A stretch of 64,000 bases of DNA from Flavobacteriia bacterium (GTDB lineage Bacteria > Bacteroidota > Bacteroidia > Flavobacteriales_D > Crocinitomicaceae). The notes beneath the pieces are model-generated. The model worked only from the letters and a program-made list of their open reading frames with translations, searched no databases and was not told the DNA's origin. A program made the translations under genes and the position numbers. The stretch lies in contig CANFUT010000012.1 in NCBI GenBank assembly GCA_947450325.1, positions 1 to 64,000 on the forward strand, written 5' to 3'. Below are positions 24,120 through 32,295 of this stretch, piece by piece. Numbering within the stretch: the stretch's first letter is position 1; each line of letters starts with the position of its first letter.

Positions 24120-25934
24120 TTATTCCAACTCGGAATTTTCACGTCCACGGAAATATTCCCAGACGATTTTTCCTTTCGCTTGACCGATGACACTCGACAA
24201 ACTTTCAAGATTTGCTTCTTTGATTTTACTCACCGTTTTGAATGCCTTCATCAACTCTTCATGTGTCTTCGGACCGACGCCTTCGATGCTCGTCAACTCG
24301 GAAACAAATGCTCCTTTACTTCGGCGATTTCTGTGGTGCGTAATTCCAAATCTGTGCGCCTCATTTCTGAGGTGTTGAATGACCTTCAAAGACTCAGATC
24401 TCTTGTCCAAATAGATTGGAATGCTATCGCCAGGAAAAAAGATTTCTTCCAATCTTTTCGCAATACCGATAATCGCAATTTTACCTCTCAAACCTAAAGT
24501 CTCTAATGCTTTCAACGCAGCACCCAATTGTCCTTTTCCACCGTCTATAATGATGAGTTGCGGCAAGGGTTGATTTTCGTCCAACATTCTTCGGTACCTT
24601 CTTCCGACCGCTTCTTCCATCGATGCAAAATCGTCTGGACCGACAACTGTTTTTACATTAAAATGTCTGTAATCTTTTTTGCTCGGTTTGGCATTTCGAA
24701 ACACCACGCAAGCAGAAACTGGATTCGTACCTTGTATATTGGAATTATCAAAACACTCGATGTGAACTGGCAGTTCTTTCAAGCGCAAATCTTTTTGAAG
24801 TTGACTCAAAATTCGATCCGTGTGCTCTTCCGGATTTTTGATTCTTTCATGCTTCAGTTTTTCCAAACGGTAAAATTTCGCATTGCGAATCGAGAGGTCA
24901 ACCAAGTGTTTTTTATCGCCTCTTTGTGGAACAAAAAATTGCAATCCAGGAATCTCTAAATCGATTTCCTTTTCAATCAAAATTTCTTTGGATTGACTGT
25001 TGAATCTTTCCCTCATTTCGAGCAATGCAAAAGCGATAATTTCAGCATCCGTTTCATCCAATTTTTTCTTCACCTCGATGGTAAATCCATGAATGATTGC
25101 TCCGTTGCTGATGACGAAATAATTTACAAAAGCTGTCTTCTCATCTTCCACCATCGTGATCACATCCACCTTGTCAACGGTAGGTGAAACAATCGTCGAT
25201 TTAGACTGATAATTTTCCAGTGTTTGAATCTTCTCTTTTATCGCCTGCGCTTCCTCAAATTTGTAGTTTTCCGCAAATTCTTGCATAATTTTGCGTAAAT
25301 GAGTCAAAACAGAACCAATATTTCCTTTTAAAATGGATTCAATTTGATCAATATATTCCTGGTAATTGGTTTCACTTTGGTGTCCAACGCATGGTCCTTT
25401 GCAGTTTCCTAAATGATATTCTAAGCAAACTTTATACTTTTTTTCAGCCACTTTTTTAGCCGATAAATCCAGCGCACAAGTTCTCAATTGATAAATATCT
25501 TTGAGCAAACTGAGCAAGGTATTCATCACTTTTACATTCGCATAAGGCCCCAAATATTTAGAGCCATCTTTCACCAAATTGCGGGTTGAAAATACGCGCG
25601 GAAAAGCTTCTTTTTTGATGCAAATCCATGGATAAGTTTTGTCATCTTTGAGCGCAATATTGTATTTTGGTTGGTACTTTTTTATCAGATTATTTTCCAA
25701 AAGCAAGGCGTCTAATTCTGAATCTACAACCAAATATTGGATGTCTTCAATTTGCCGAACAAGGATTCTCGTTTTGGCATTATCGTGATTTTTTACAAAA
25801 TATGAAGTGACTCTTTTCTTTAAATTTTTCGCTTTTCCGACATACAAAATCACACCATTGATATCATAGTATTGATAAATCCCAGGTTTGTCTGGAAGTA
25901 ATTGCAACTTCAATTTGATGTCTTCTGCCTTCAT
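24120..25934 (-). CDS. uvrC: UvrABC excinuclease subunit C
   Basis: The 604-residue enzyme makes both incisions in nucleotide excision repair. The GIY-YIG nuclease domain is at the N-terminus (GIY at 18-20, YVG at 31-33, with KAKNLKKR). A cysteine cluster (CALDL... and YKVCLEYHLGNCKGPC) about residues 150-185 matches the iron-sulfur ligand region reported for UvrC. The UVR helix pair that binds UvrB (YKFEEAQAIKEKIQTLENY) lies at about 215-240, then the RNase H-like endonuclease (ECFDNSNIQGT, IDGGKGQLGAA, NEAHRFGITHHR) and a C-terminal helix-hairpin-helix (LTSIEGVGPKTHEELM). Length is normal. It stands alone on the minus strand behind the TonB-like lipoprotein. Confidence 0.98.
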   Translation of the reverse strand: MKAEDIKLKLQLLPDKPGIYQYYDINGVILYVGKAKNLKKRVTSYFVKNHDNAKTRILVRQIEDIQYLVVDSELDALLLENNLIKKYQPKYNIALKDDKTYPWICIKKEAFPRVFSTRNLVKDGSKYLGPYANVKVMNTLLSLLKDIYQLRTCALDLSAKKVAEKKYKVCLEYHLGNCKGPCVGHQSETNYQEYIDQIESILKGNIGSVLTHLRKIMQEFAENYKFEEAQAIKEKIQTLENYQSKSTIVSPTVDKVDVITMVEDEKTAFVNYFVISNGAIIHGFTIEVKKKLDETDAEIIAFALLEMRERFNSQSKEILIEKEIDLEIPGLQFFVPQRGDKKHLVDLSIRNAKFYRLEKLKHERIKNPEEHTDRILSQLQKDLRLKELPVHIECFDNSNIQGTNPVSACVVFRNAKPSKKDYRHFNVKTVVGPDDFASMEEAVGRRYRRMLDENQPLPQLIIIDGGKGQLGAALKALETLGLRGKIAIIGIAKRLEEIFFPGDSIPIYLDKRSESLKVIQHLRNEAHRFGITHHRNRRSKGAFVSELTSIEGVGPKTHEELMKAFKTVSKIKEANLESLSSVIGQAKGKIVWEYFRGRENSELE

Positions 25935-26164
25935 AATCCGATGCTAAAGTTACGGAGAAACTTTGTCATTTTTGAACTTGAAAAAGCAATAAAAAAACGA
26001 ATCATTTTTAAATAGAAAAAAGGAAATATTTTTCCAAATGAGAATTAAATTCCAGCAGGATTTTTGAATTAATAAACTGGGATTTTGAAATCAGATTCAA
26101 ATAAAAAAATGAATTTTTTATCCTACGTTTTTATTCCGTAATTTTGTGTTTAAGAATCAAAGAA

Positions 26165-27421
26165 ATGATACTGTCACCAGGTTCAAAAGGTTGGATTTCT
26201 AAGTACAAAAACTTACTTCAAAAAGGAGTGATCAACGTACATATTGACAAACCTGAAGATGTCAAAAAAGACCATTTTCAGCACCTGGTTTTGAACCGTT
26301 CAGGAATCGTTTTTGGCTATGCTTCCGAGCTACTTTTTTGCAATTCTTTGGCTCATCCGAAATGGACAAATGAAGAAAGATTGAAGCTGCTTTTGTTCGA
26401 ATCTCACCTTTTTATTTTTGCAAGTAACGGTGGAGATCCTGTCAAAGATTTCGATAAATTTACAGATTCCTTACTCGATTTTTACGGTCATCACAGCACC
26501 AAATCTTTGTCGCGAATGTTCACTTTTTTCATAAAAGAAAGCAACATTGACAAGCTCGAAAACATCCTGGCAAAGCGCACAGATGTCCGTTTAAATTTAC
26601 TTGAAAATGCGATTTGGGTCAACTATTTGAGCAACTCATTTGTGTATTTAGACATCATTTTATTCGAAGAATTTCTCTTGACAAACCAAGTCATGATGGA
26701 ATCAAAATACGAAGAATATGCTTTAAATGCATTGATCGCTTTGACACTTTCTGCTTATTCTGATGGCGAATTAGAGGAGAAAGAAAAGAAGATTTTTAAC
26801 GTGTTTTTAGCCTCCGCGCACTTCGATGATGACCGAAAAGAATACGCGATTTCGAAGTTTAAAAACGGGGCAAATTTCTCCGATTTTTCACCAGAATTGA
26901 CCAACATTTGGCTCTTCAAAAGGTTCTTATTAGACATCTCTGCACTGACCATTTTTGCCACGCATGAGGCTACTGAGGAGGAGAAAGATTTCCTTCAATT
27001 GCTGTGCGAGCATTTGCAAATTCCCGCCATCGAAATGGAGGAAGCTTTGGCCTTGATGGAGAACTTTATCTTGAATCATACTGAACAAATTGTCTTTTTA
27101 CAGGACAGTAATATGTATGAAAAAATGTACGGAAGTTTGTCAAAAAGATGGATTAAAATCCTCGGAAGAAACAAAGACAAGCTTGCTGCAGAATTGAAAG
27201 AAAGCAAAGAATTGGTTTTTTTAATCAAGAAATCGACCAAGCAAGAATTGACCAAAGAAGAGAAAGAAAAAGTAAAAACGCAATTTTTAGACTTGGCAAA
27301 ATCAATGCCTGCATTGGCAATTTTTCTACTTCCTGGTGGCGCTTTGTTGTTGCCCATGGTACTGAAAGTGATTCCAAGTTTGATACCTTCTGCCTTCAGA
27401 AACAATGAAATTGAATCTTAA
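26165..27421 (+). CDS. LETM1-related biofilm-associated-type protein
   Basis: ATG at 26165 gives 418 residues; an in-frame TTG seven codons upstream is less likely. The middle contains a TerB-like helical segment (LTLSAYSDGELEEKEKKIF). The C-terminal 80 residues carry the LETM1-type ribosome-binding-like signature (LVFLIKKSTKQELTKEEKEK, then the hydrophobic LPGGALLLPMVLKVIPSLIP), here with a single membrane-like hydrophobic stretch. Similar flavobacterial proteins are annotated as LETM1-related and biofilm-associated; their biochemical role is unknown. It is followed by the beta-propeller gene after 9 bases, probably in one transcript. Confidence 0.75.
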   Translation: MILSPGSKGWISKYKNLLQKGVINVHIDKPEDVKKDHFQHLVLNRSGIVFGYASELLFCNSLAHPKWTNEERLKLLLFESHLFIFASNGGDPVKDFDKFTDSLLDFYGHHSTKSLSRMFTFFIKESNIDKLENILAKRTDVRLNLLENAIWVNYLSNSFVYLDIILFEEFLLTNQVMMESKYEEYALNALIALTLSAYSDGELEEKEKKIFNVFLASAHFDDDRKEYAISKFKNGANFSDFSPELTNIWLFKRFLLDISALTIFATHEATEEEKDFLQLLCEHLQIPAIEMEEALALMENFILNHTEQIVFLQDSNMYEKMYGSLSKRWIKILGRNKDKLAAELKESKELVFLIKKSTKQELTKEEKEKVKTQFLDLAKSMPALAIFLLPGGALLLPMVLKVIPSLIPSAFRNNEIES

Positions 27422-27430
27422 CGATACTGC

Positions 27431-28273
27431 ATGAAGATTCAAATACTCCTTATTATTATACTTTTTGCAGGAAATTCGTTTTCTCAAAAGCTGGAAAAAA
27501 TCGCCAAATTGCCCGATTCAATGAAAGAAATTTCAGGGTTGTGCTTTTTGAACGACACAGTTTTGGTGGGTCACAACGACAGCGGAAACGAGCCGATTTT
27601 GTATTTTTTGAATCTCAAAGGACAGAAAATCCACCAAGTGGAAGTGCTGGATGCGAAAAACAACGATTGGGAAGACATTACTTCTGACGGCAAAGGACAT
27701 TTATACATTGGCGATATTGGCAACAACAACAATTCACGCAAAAAACTGCGTATTTACAAGGTTTCCACTTGGAATATATTGAAAAAGAAAGAAGTAAAAG
27801 CGGAAGAAATAGAAATCGATTATGCAGAGCAAAAGGAAATTCCAACTGCGGAAAAAGATTGGCATTTCGACGCAGAAGCAATCGCCTATTACAAAGATTC
27901 GATTTACATTTTCACAAAATGTCGCGCAAAACCTTTTGACGGACGCAGTTTTCAATACGCAGTTTCGACCAAACCCGGAAAATATACCTTGACCAAACGC
28001 TCAGAATTGTATTTAGGAAAAAATGGTTTCTTCAAAGATGCAGTAACCGCTTCCGCGATTTGTGGAGAATATTGCTACATCTTGACCTACAACCGCATGA
28101 TCATCTATAAATTCAATAAGGGGAAATTTGAATACCAAAAGAAAATTTACCTGAAACCCTACACGCAAAAAGAAGCCATTGCCACAAAAGATAATAAAAC
28201 AATCTACATCGCCGACGAAAAACAAAAAATGATTGGCGGCGGAAATTTGTACAAGATTAAATTGAATAATTAG
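27431..28273 (+). CDS. Secreted beta-propeller-like protein
   Basis: The 280-residue protein has a signal peptide (MKIQILLIIILFAGNSFSQ) and blade-like repeats with strand-turn-strand spacing: ISGLCFLNDTVLVGHNDSGN, NDWEDITSDGKGHLYIGDIG, WHFDAEAIAYYKDSIYIFTK and EAIATKDNKTIYIADE. It resembles SdiA-regulated/NHL-like propellers of Bacteroidota. No catalytic signature is evident; binding or carbohydrate-related functions are possible. It lies 9 bases after the LETM1-like gene and 74 bases before the HAD phosphatase. Confidence 0.75.
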   Translation: MKIQILLIIILFAGNSFSQKLEKIAKLPDSMKEISGLCFLNDTVLVGHNDSGNEPILYFLNLKGQKIHQVEVLDAKNNDWEDITSDGKGHLYIGDIGNNNNSRKKLRIYKVSTWNILKKKEVKAEEIEIDYAEQKEIPTAEKDWHFDAEAIAYYKDSIYIFTKCRAKPFDGRSFQYAVSTKPGKYTLTKRSELYLGKNGFFKDAVTASAICGEYCYILTYNRMIIYKFNKGKFEYQKKIYLKPYTQKEAIATKDNKTIYIADEKQKMIGGGNLYKIKLNN

Positions 28274-28347
28274 GGCGACGAAAATCTTGATGGCTCTTAT
28301 GCAGAGCACGCTAGAAAATACTCTGATTGAATCACATAAAATTTAAA

Positions 28348-29019
28348 ATGAACCAAAAACAAATAAATATTTCTCAATTCGAAGCCATAATTTTCGACAT
28401 GGACGGCGTCCTCATCGATTCCGAACCCGTTTGGAAAATCGCGATGGAAGAAGTTTTTTCAGCGGTCGGTTGCAACTTGACCCGCAAAGATTTTGAACTT
28501 ACTGTTGGATTGCGCTTAGACGAAGTGATTTCATTTTGGTACAAAGTAGCACCATGGCAAGGCGCAGGACCAGACGAAGTACTCGCGATGATTGTCAATC
28601 GCATGGTTGAATTGTTGGGTCGCGACGGAAAACCTTTACCTGGCGTCATCGAATCATTACAATATTTCAAATCCAAAGGCTTGAAAATTGGCTTGGCGAC
28701 ATCTTCCTACCAAGTCTTGATTGAATGCGTGCTCGAAACCTTGAAAATCAAAGAATATTTCAACATCACACATTCCGCAGAACACGAAACACATGGAAAA
28801 CCACATCCAGCAGTTTACCTCAAAACAGCACAAATGTTGGCGGTAAATCCTCTAAAATGCTTGGTAATAGAAGACAGCATCAACGGCGTCATCGCAGGAA
28901 AAGCTGCCCGAATGACCGTGGTTTGTGTACCAGAAAAAACGCATTCGCCTAATCCGAAATTGATGGTGGCGGATTATATGTTTGAGGATTTATTTGGGAT
29001 GTTGGAGGAGATGGAGTGA
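28348..29019 (+). CDS. HAD-superfamily phosphatase (HxpB/beta-phosphoglucomutase-like)
   Basis: ATG at 28348 gives 223 residues (an in-frame TTG is found seven codons upstream). The HAD motifs are complete: FDMDGVLIDSEP (motif I with the Asp nucleophile), LATSS (motif II), HGKPHPAVY with the conserved Lys (motif III), and VIEDSINGVIAGKAA (motif IV). The motif I sequence DMDGVLIDSEPVW and cap position match the hexitol/2-deoxyglucose-6-phosphatase group, so a sugar phosphate is the likely substrate. A magnesium-dependent cytosolic enzyme. Promiscuous substrate range makes the precise name uncertain. Confidence 0.88.
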   Translation: MNQKQINISQFEAIIFDMDGVLIDSEPVWKIAMEEVFSAVGCNLTRKDFELTVGLRLDEVISFWYKVAPWQGAGPDEVLAMIVNRMVELLGRDGKPLPGVIESLQYFKSKGLKIGLATSSYQVLIECVLETLKIKEYFNITHSAEHETHGKPHPAVYLKTAQMLAVNPLKCLVIEDSINGVIAGKAARMTVVCVPEKTHSPNPKLMVADYMFEDLFGMLEEME

Positions 29020-29072
29020 TGGAGAGGATTTTAAGACATTAGACAGAAGACCTCAGACTTTAGACAGATCTA

Positions 29073-29108
29073 TTTCCCCCTTTGGAGGGGGACTAAGGGG
29101 GAGGAAAA
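29073..29108 (+). repeat. G/C-tract repeat, copy A
   Basis: The core CCCCCTTTGGAGGGGG can fold as a hairpin (CCCCCT/AGGGGG, loop TTGG) and is followed by ACTAAGGGGGAGG. It ends immediately beside the stop codon of the DUF559 gene (29109). Copy C at 29655-29690 is nearly identical and copy B at 29541-29573 is an inverted, diverged copy. Confidence 0.85.
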
Positions 29109-29474
29109 TCATTCTCCCTTTAAACAATAAACCACATGCTGAATCTGATTTCCAACAGCATCAATGTTTTGAATGACATCGCCTTCTGTGAAACGAATCA
29201 TTGTAAATCCCAAAGATTCAAGTTTTTGTTGCCGATAAGCATCATAACTCGCTTTTGAAAAATGAGAACTTCCATCAATTTCAACGATTAAACCAATTTC
29301 CTGCGCAAAGAAATCTACAATAAAATGGTCGACAGGTATTTGTCTTTTAAATTTTACCCCTTGATTGTTTTTTGATAAAAGTGATTTCCAAATATATTTT
29401 TCAGCCCTCGAAACGGATTCGTTTCGAAGTTCATGGGCAAATCCACGGAGGTCTTTTGAGTAAAAGTTGTTCAT
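29109..29474 (-). CDS. DUF559 endonuclease-like protein
   Basis: The 121-residue protein matches the DUF559 family, a compact PD-(D/E)XK-type nuclease fold related to very-short-patch-repair (Vsr) endonucleases. Visible features are SRAEKYIWKSLLSKNNQGVK, the QIPVDHFIVDFF strand, GLIVEIDGSSHF with the catalytic-type Glu-Ile-Asp, YDAYRQQKLESLG and the terminal strand MIRFTEGDVIQN. Its DNA substrate is unknown. It is a single small gene flanked by inverted copies of a G/C-tract repeat (29073-29108 and 29541-29573), suggesting a compact element rather than an ordinary gene. Confidence 0.88.
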   Translation of the reverse strand: MNNFYSKDLRGFAHELRNESVSRAEKYIWKSLLSKNNQGVKFKRQIPVDHFIVDFFAQEIGLIVEIDGSSHFSKASYDAYRQQKLESLGFTMIRFTEGDVIQNIDAVGNQIQHVVYCLKGE

Positions 29475-29540
29475 TGTAAAAGGTTTTTATTACTTAAATA
29501 TAGGGAAAAATAATTAGAGTGAAACCAAGTTTAAAAAAAG

Positions 29541-29573
29541 GTCCTCCCCCTCGATCCCCCTCCAAAGTGGGAA
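29541..29573 (-). repeat. G/C-tract repeat, inverted copy B
   Basis: Read on the minus strand this is CCCACTTTGGAGGGGG followed by ATCGAGGGGGAGG, a diverged copy of the repeat at 29073 in opposite orientation. It lies 67 bases upstream of the DUF559 start codon, so copies A and B act as terminal inverted repeats of a unit of about 500 bases. Confidence 0.8.
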
Positions 29574-29654
29574 GAATGCCAAATCATCAATAATCTAAAA
29601 AACGAAAATGTTCTAGCAAAGTTTTAAAACTCTATATGTTGGCGAAAATTTGAG

Positions 29655-29690
29655 TTTCCCCCTTTGGAGGGGGATAAAGGGGGAGGAAAA
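29655..29690 (+). repeat. G/C-tract repeat, copy C
   Basis: Nearly identical to copy A at 29073-29108: the same CCCCCTTTGGAGGGGG core followed by ATAAAGGGGGAGG, in the same orientation. Together with copy B it forms an inverted pair about 80 bases apart. Confidence 0.85.
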
Positions 29691-29980
29691 AACGAAAACA
29701 CCAAGTTTTAAGACTTTTTTCGGCCTCAGCAATAAAAGCGTTAAGTAAAATTCCTAATGCTTGACGGCCAAACAAAAGTACTGTTTGAGCATAGACAAAC
29801 TTAGCTATTTATAATAATCGTGGCTGCGAGTTTACTTTTGTTTAGTCACGCATTTGAATATTATAGCTTTGATTGCGTAGCCTTGATCTTTTTTTTTGAT
29901 TCTTTCTTTTTGCATCAAGGCAAAAAAAAGAACAAATCTTTGAATGGACAACAATTTCTCCGCAGAAGAAAATCTAGAGA

Positions 29981-30754
29981 TTAGGATCTCACCACCAACT
30001 TTTCAACCCCAAACAAAACCGGCCTACTCGGCGTAGCATCATTCTCAAAAGGCGCAGTTTGCAAATTCAAAATGTATTTTCCATCAGCGATTTCGTCTGA
30101 AACGTAGATAAATTCTGTGATGGTTTTGTGAAATTGAGGGTTTTCTGGCACTTGCCAAAATGCGTGGTGAAAAGCCAATGCGCCGCCGTCTTGCTCGCGG
30201 TCAACGGATGGGAGATCAATCAATAAATGTTCAACGCCAGCTTGATTTAAAACTTCAATCGCTTCTAATTCAATGTATGGCGGATTGGAAGAGGAATAAT
30301 TTTTGTGCTTTTTGTCGATTTGATTCGGCAAAGTACGAATGATTAATGCTTCCGTTTGCACGCCTTCCAACAAGGATGCAAGTTGCGCTTTCGTGATGAT
30401 GAAATCTTCCACTTTCTCCGTTTCATGCCAACAACTTTCAGGTTGCACAGAAATGACTTGCGCAGTGAAAAAAGCGGTTTTCAAATGCTGATTGATGGAA
30501 TGCACCGTTTCAGTAATGTGACCCAAGCATTCAGTATGTGTTCCGTGTCCGTGTGGATTGAAAAATATATCTCTGAAATTGACGCCACCACCTTCAGCTA
30601 CCGAACCAATAAATCCATTGGCGCGCACCGGCTCAAAAGTCGGCGGTTGCACATACCATGCCCGCGGATTGTTTAAATCATTGGTCAATGGAATGGAAAT
30701 ATCAAATCCTTTATTGGTATCGATAAAAGTGTTTGCGTCTAAAAATAATTTCAT
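29981..30754 (-). CDS. Cyclase-family (kynurenine formamidase-like) hydrolase
   Basis: The 257-residue protein belongs to the metal-dependent cyclase/KynB family. The metal motif HGHGTHTECLGH is the family's HxGTHxD with Glu in place of Asp, then ALIIRTLPNQ and the LLIDLPSVDRE and HHAFW regions that complete the fold. Family members hydrolyse N-formylkynurenine or act on cyclic or formylated intermediates; no tryptophan-catabolism genes are near, so the substrate is open. It is 18 bases downstream of the M48 protease gene on the same strand and may be co-transcribed. Confidence 0.85.
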   Translation of the reverse strand: MKLFLDANTFIDTNKGFDISIPLTNDLNNPRAWYVQPPTFEPVRANGFIGSVAEGGGVNFRDIFFNPHGHGTHTECLGHITETVHSINQHLKTAFFTAQVISVQPESCWHETEKVEDFIITKAQLASLLEGVQTEALIIRTLPNQIDKKHKNYSSSNPPYIELEAIEVLNQAGVEHLLIDLPSVDREQDGGALAFHHAFWQVPENPQFHKTITEFIYVSDEIADGKYILNLQTAPFENDATPSRPVLFGVEKLVVRS

Positions 30755-30772
30755 CTGATAGAGATTTTAAAA

Positions 30773-31609
30773 TCAATGTCTTCCTCCCAAATTTGGAATG
30801 ATAATTTGATCCAATTTGGCCAACATTTGCTGATATTCCGCTTTGTAAGTTTGCGTTCCTCCGCAACCCAAGGTCGTTCTTGCATTATGGAAATGCTCGA
30901 TTCTATTCGTTGGATTTGGGTGCGTACTCAAAAATTCTGGTTGTCTCGCGCCACCTAATTTGGTGATTTTCTCAAAAAATGCTGCGCCACCATCGGCGTT
31001 GTATGCGGTTGGACACAAATATTCTACCGAACGTTGGTCCGCTTCAGTTTCGTGTTCACGTGAAAATTTCAAACCAACAATTCCTGCTGTGATTTCTTTC
31101 AACATTTTTCTGTCTCCAGCTAAAATATCTAGCAAAGTTTGAATTCCGTACATCGTTGTCATTTGACGTGTAGAATGACGCATGTCTGCGTGACCAATTT
31201 CATGACCCATCACGCCGGCCAATTGATCTTCCGTTTCTAAAAATTTCAAAATTCCTGTGTACACATAAATGTAACCACCAGGCGTACAAAAAGCGTTCAA
31301 AATTGTATCGTTTTTGATAATACGCACGCGCCATTTGAAATCGTTTTTATGAGTTACTTTTCCAGAATTCAAAATATTGTTGCGCACTTTGTAAACGTAT
31401 GCGTACACATCTTTGTATTTAGCAGAATCCAACACTGGATATTCAGCTGGATTTCCGTCGATTTCAGCCGCTACTTGCGCACCAAAATCTCTGTCTTGTT
31501 GAATAGTGAAAATATTCACGCCATTTTTTTTGGCTTTGTTGACCAAACTACATGCTGAAATAACAGCAATTGAAATTAGGGTAAGGAAAATTCTAAATCT
31601 GGTTTTCAT
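30773..31609 (-). CDS. M48-family metalloprotease lipoprotein
   Basis: The 278-residue protein has a lipoprotein signal peptide ending in the lipobox ISAC (Cys20). The zinc site HEIGH is at 136-140 (GVMGHEIGHADMRHSTRQ) and the third ligand is in FSREHETEADQRS. It also carries the ILNAFCTPGGYIYVYTGILK strand typical of M48/BepA-like periplasmic quality-control proteases. It would act at the inner face of the outer membrane on misassembled envelope proteins. The cyclase gene follows after 18 bases; the PAP2-like gene precedes it. Confidence 0.9.
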   Translation of the reverse strand: MKTRFRIFLTLISIAVISACSLVNKAKKNGVNIFTIQQDRDFGAQVAAEIDGNPAEYPVLDSAKYKDVYAYVYKVRNNILNSGKVTHKNDFKWRVRIIKNDTILNAFCTPGGYIYVYTGILKFLETEDQLAGVMGHEIGHADMRHSTRQMTTMYGIQTLLDILAGDRKMLKEITAGIVGLKFSREHETEADQRSVEYLCPTAYNADGGAAFFEKITKLGGARQPEFLSTHPNPTNRIEHFHNARTTLGCGGTQTYKAEYQQMLAKLDQIIIPNLGGRH

Positions 31610-31632
31610 GGTATTTTATTTAAATTTTAAAC

Positions 31633-32295
31633 TTATAAATTCGGACTTGGGAAAAATGTCAACATCAAAAAGACGGTGAAAAATCCTAACAAATAGCCCA
31701 TTATACTTTGTCTCAAAGTGTGTTTTCCTAAATACATTCTGGCCGACATAATCAGTCCGCCTAAAATCGCGACGCCGATTATCAAATCGACATCAAAAAT
31801 GATTTGCGTATTGTAATAAGCAACAATGAAACCAAAAAGCATTCCCGCGCCCATAGCATGTAAGCTGATTTTTTCGTAGCGGTTGATCAATCCAGCAATT
31901 GCAGAAGCCAAAACGCCTGCCCAAGGAAGCGAGAAAATGACTTCTGGAACCAATCCACGGGGAATTTGAAACCAAACAAAGGCGCCTAGCATCGCACAAT
32001 AAACCACTGTGATTCCAATCGGGAAATTACGTTCTTCCTTGATGTCCATTTCAACACTTTCGATTCGTTTTTGACGTTTCAACATCAAGAGTGAAAATCC
32101 GGGAGCGATGACAGATAAAATAGTGAACAGCGATAAAATGTGTAGCTTGAATTGCGGTGGCATGAAATACAAGCTGGTTGTCGAACGCAAAGCACTTTCA
32201 TTTTCCGCTGGATAATACATCGCTATCAGCAATCCAAAAACTGGCATAAACAAGGGAATGAAAAGCCAGGACATCAATCTTGCAAATGCTTTCAT
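31633..32295 (-). CDS. PAP2-superfamily-like membrane protein
   Basis: The 220-residue product has about six membrane segments. Two regions resemble degenerate PAP2 (acid phosphatase/lipid phosphatase) motifs: ISLHAMGAG in place of PSGH, and SARMYLGKHTLRQSIMGYLLG in place of SR-x5-H-x3-D. The catalytic His and Asp positions are altered, so phosphatase activity is doubtful. Its ATG overlaps the rpoN stop codon by one base, so both are translated from the same transcript. The function is unknown. Confidence 0.75.
   Translation of the reverse strand: MKAFARLMSWLFIPLFMPVFGLLIAMYYPAENESALRSTTSLYFMPPQFKLHILSLFTILSVIAPGFSLLMLKRQKRIESVEMDIKEERNFPIGITVVYCAMLGAFVWFQIPRGLVPEVIFSLPWAGVLASAIAGLINRYEKISLHAMGAGMLFGFIVAYYNTQIIFDVDLIIGVAILGGLIMSARMYLGKHTLRQSIMGYLLGFFTVFLMLTFFPSPNL

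Larger units (their letters stand above)
29475..29980. other. Intergenic region upstream of the DUF559 gene
   Basis: About 500 bases without a gene. It holds repeat copies B and C and, at 29880-29921, the arms GCCTTGAT and ATCAAGGC of a hairpin whose loop is a T-rich stretch. The segment 29760-29880 has no open frame of note. No promoter match was found. Confidence 0.45.
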
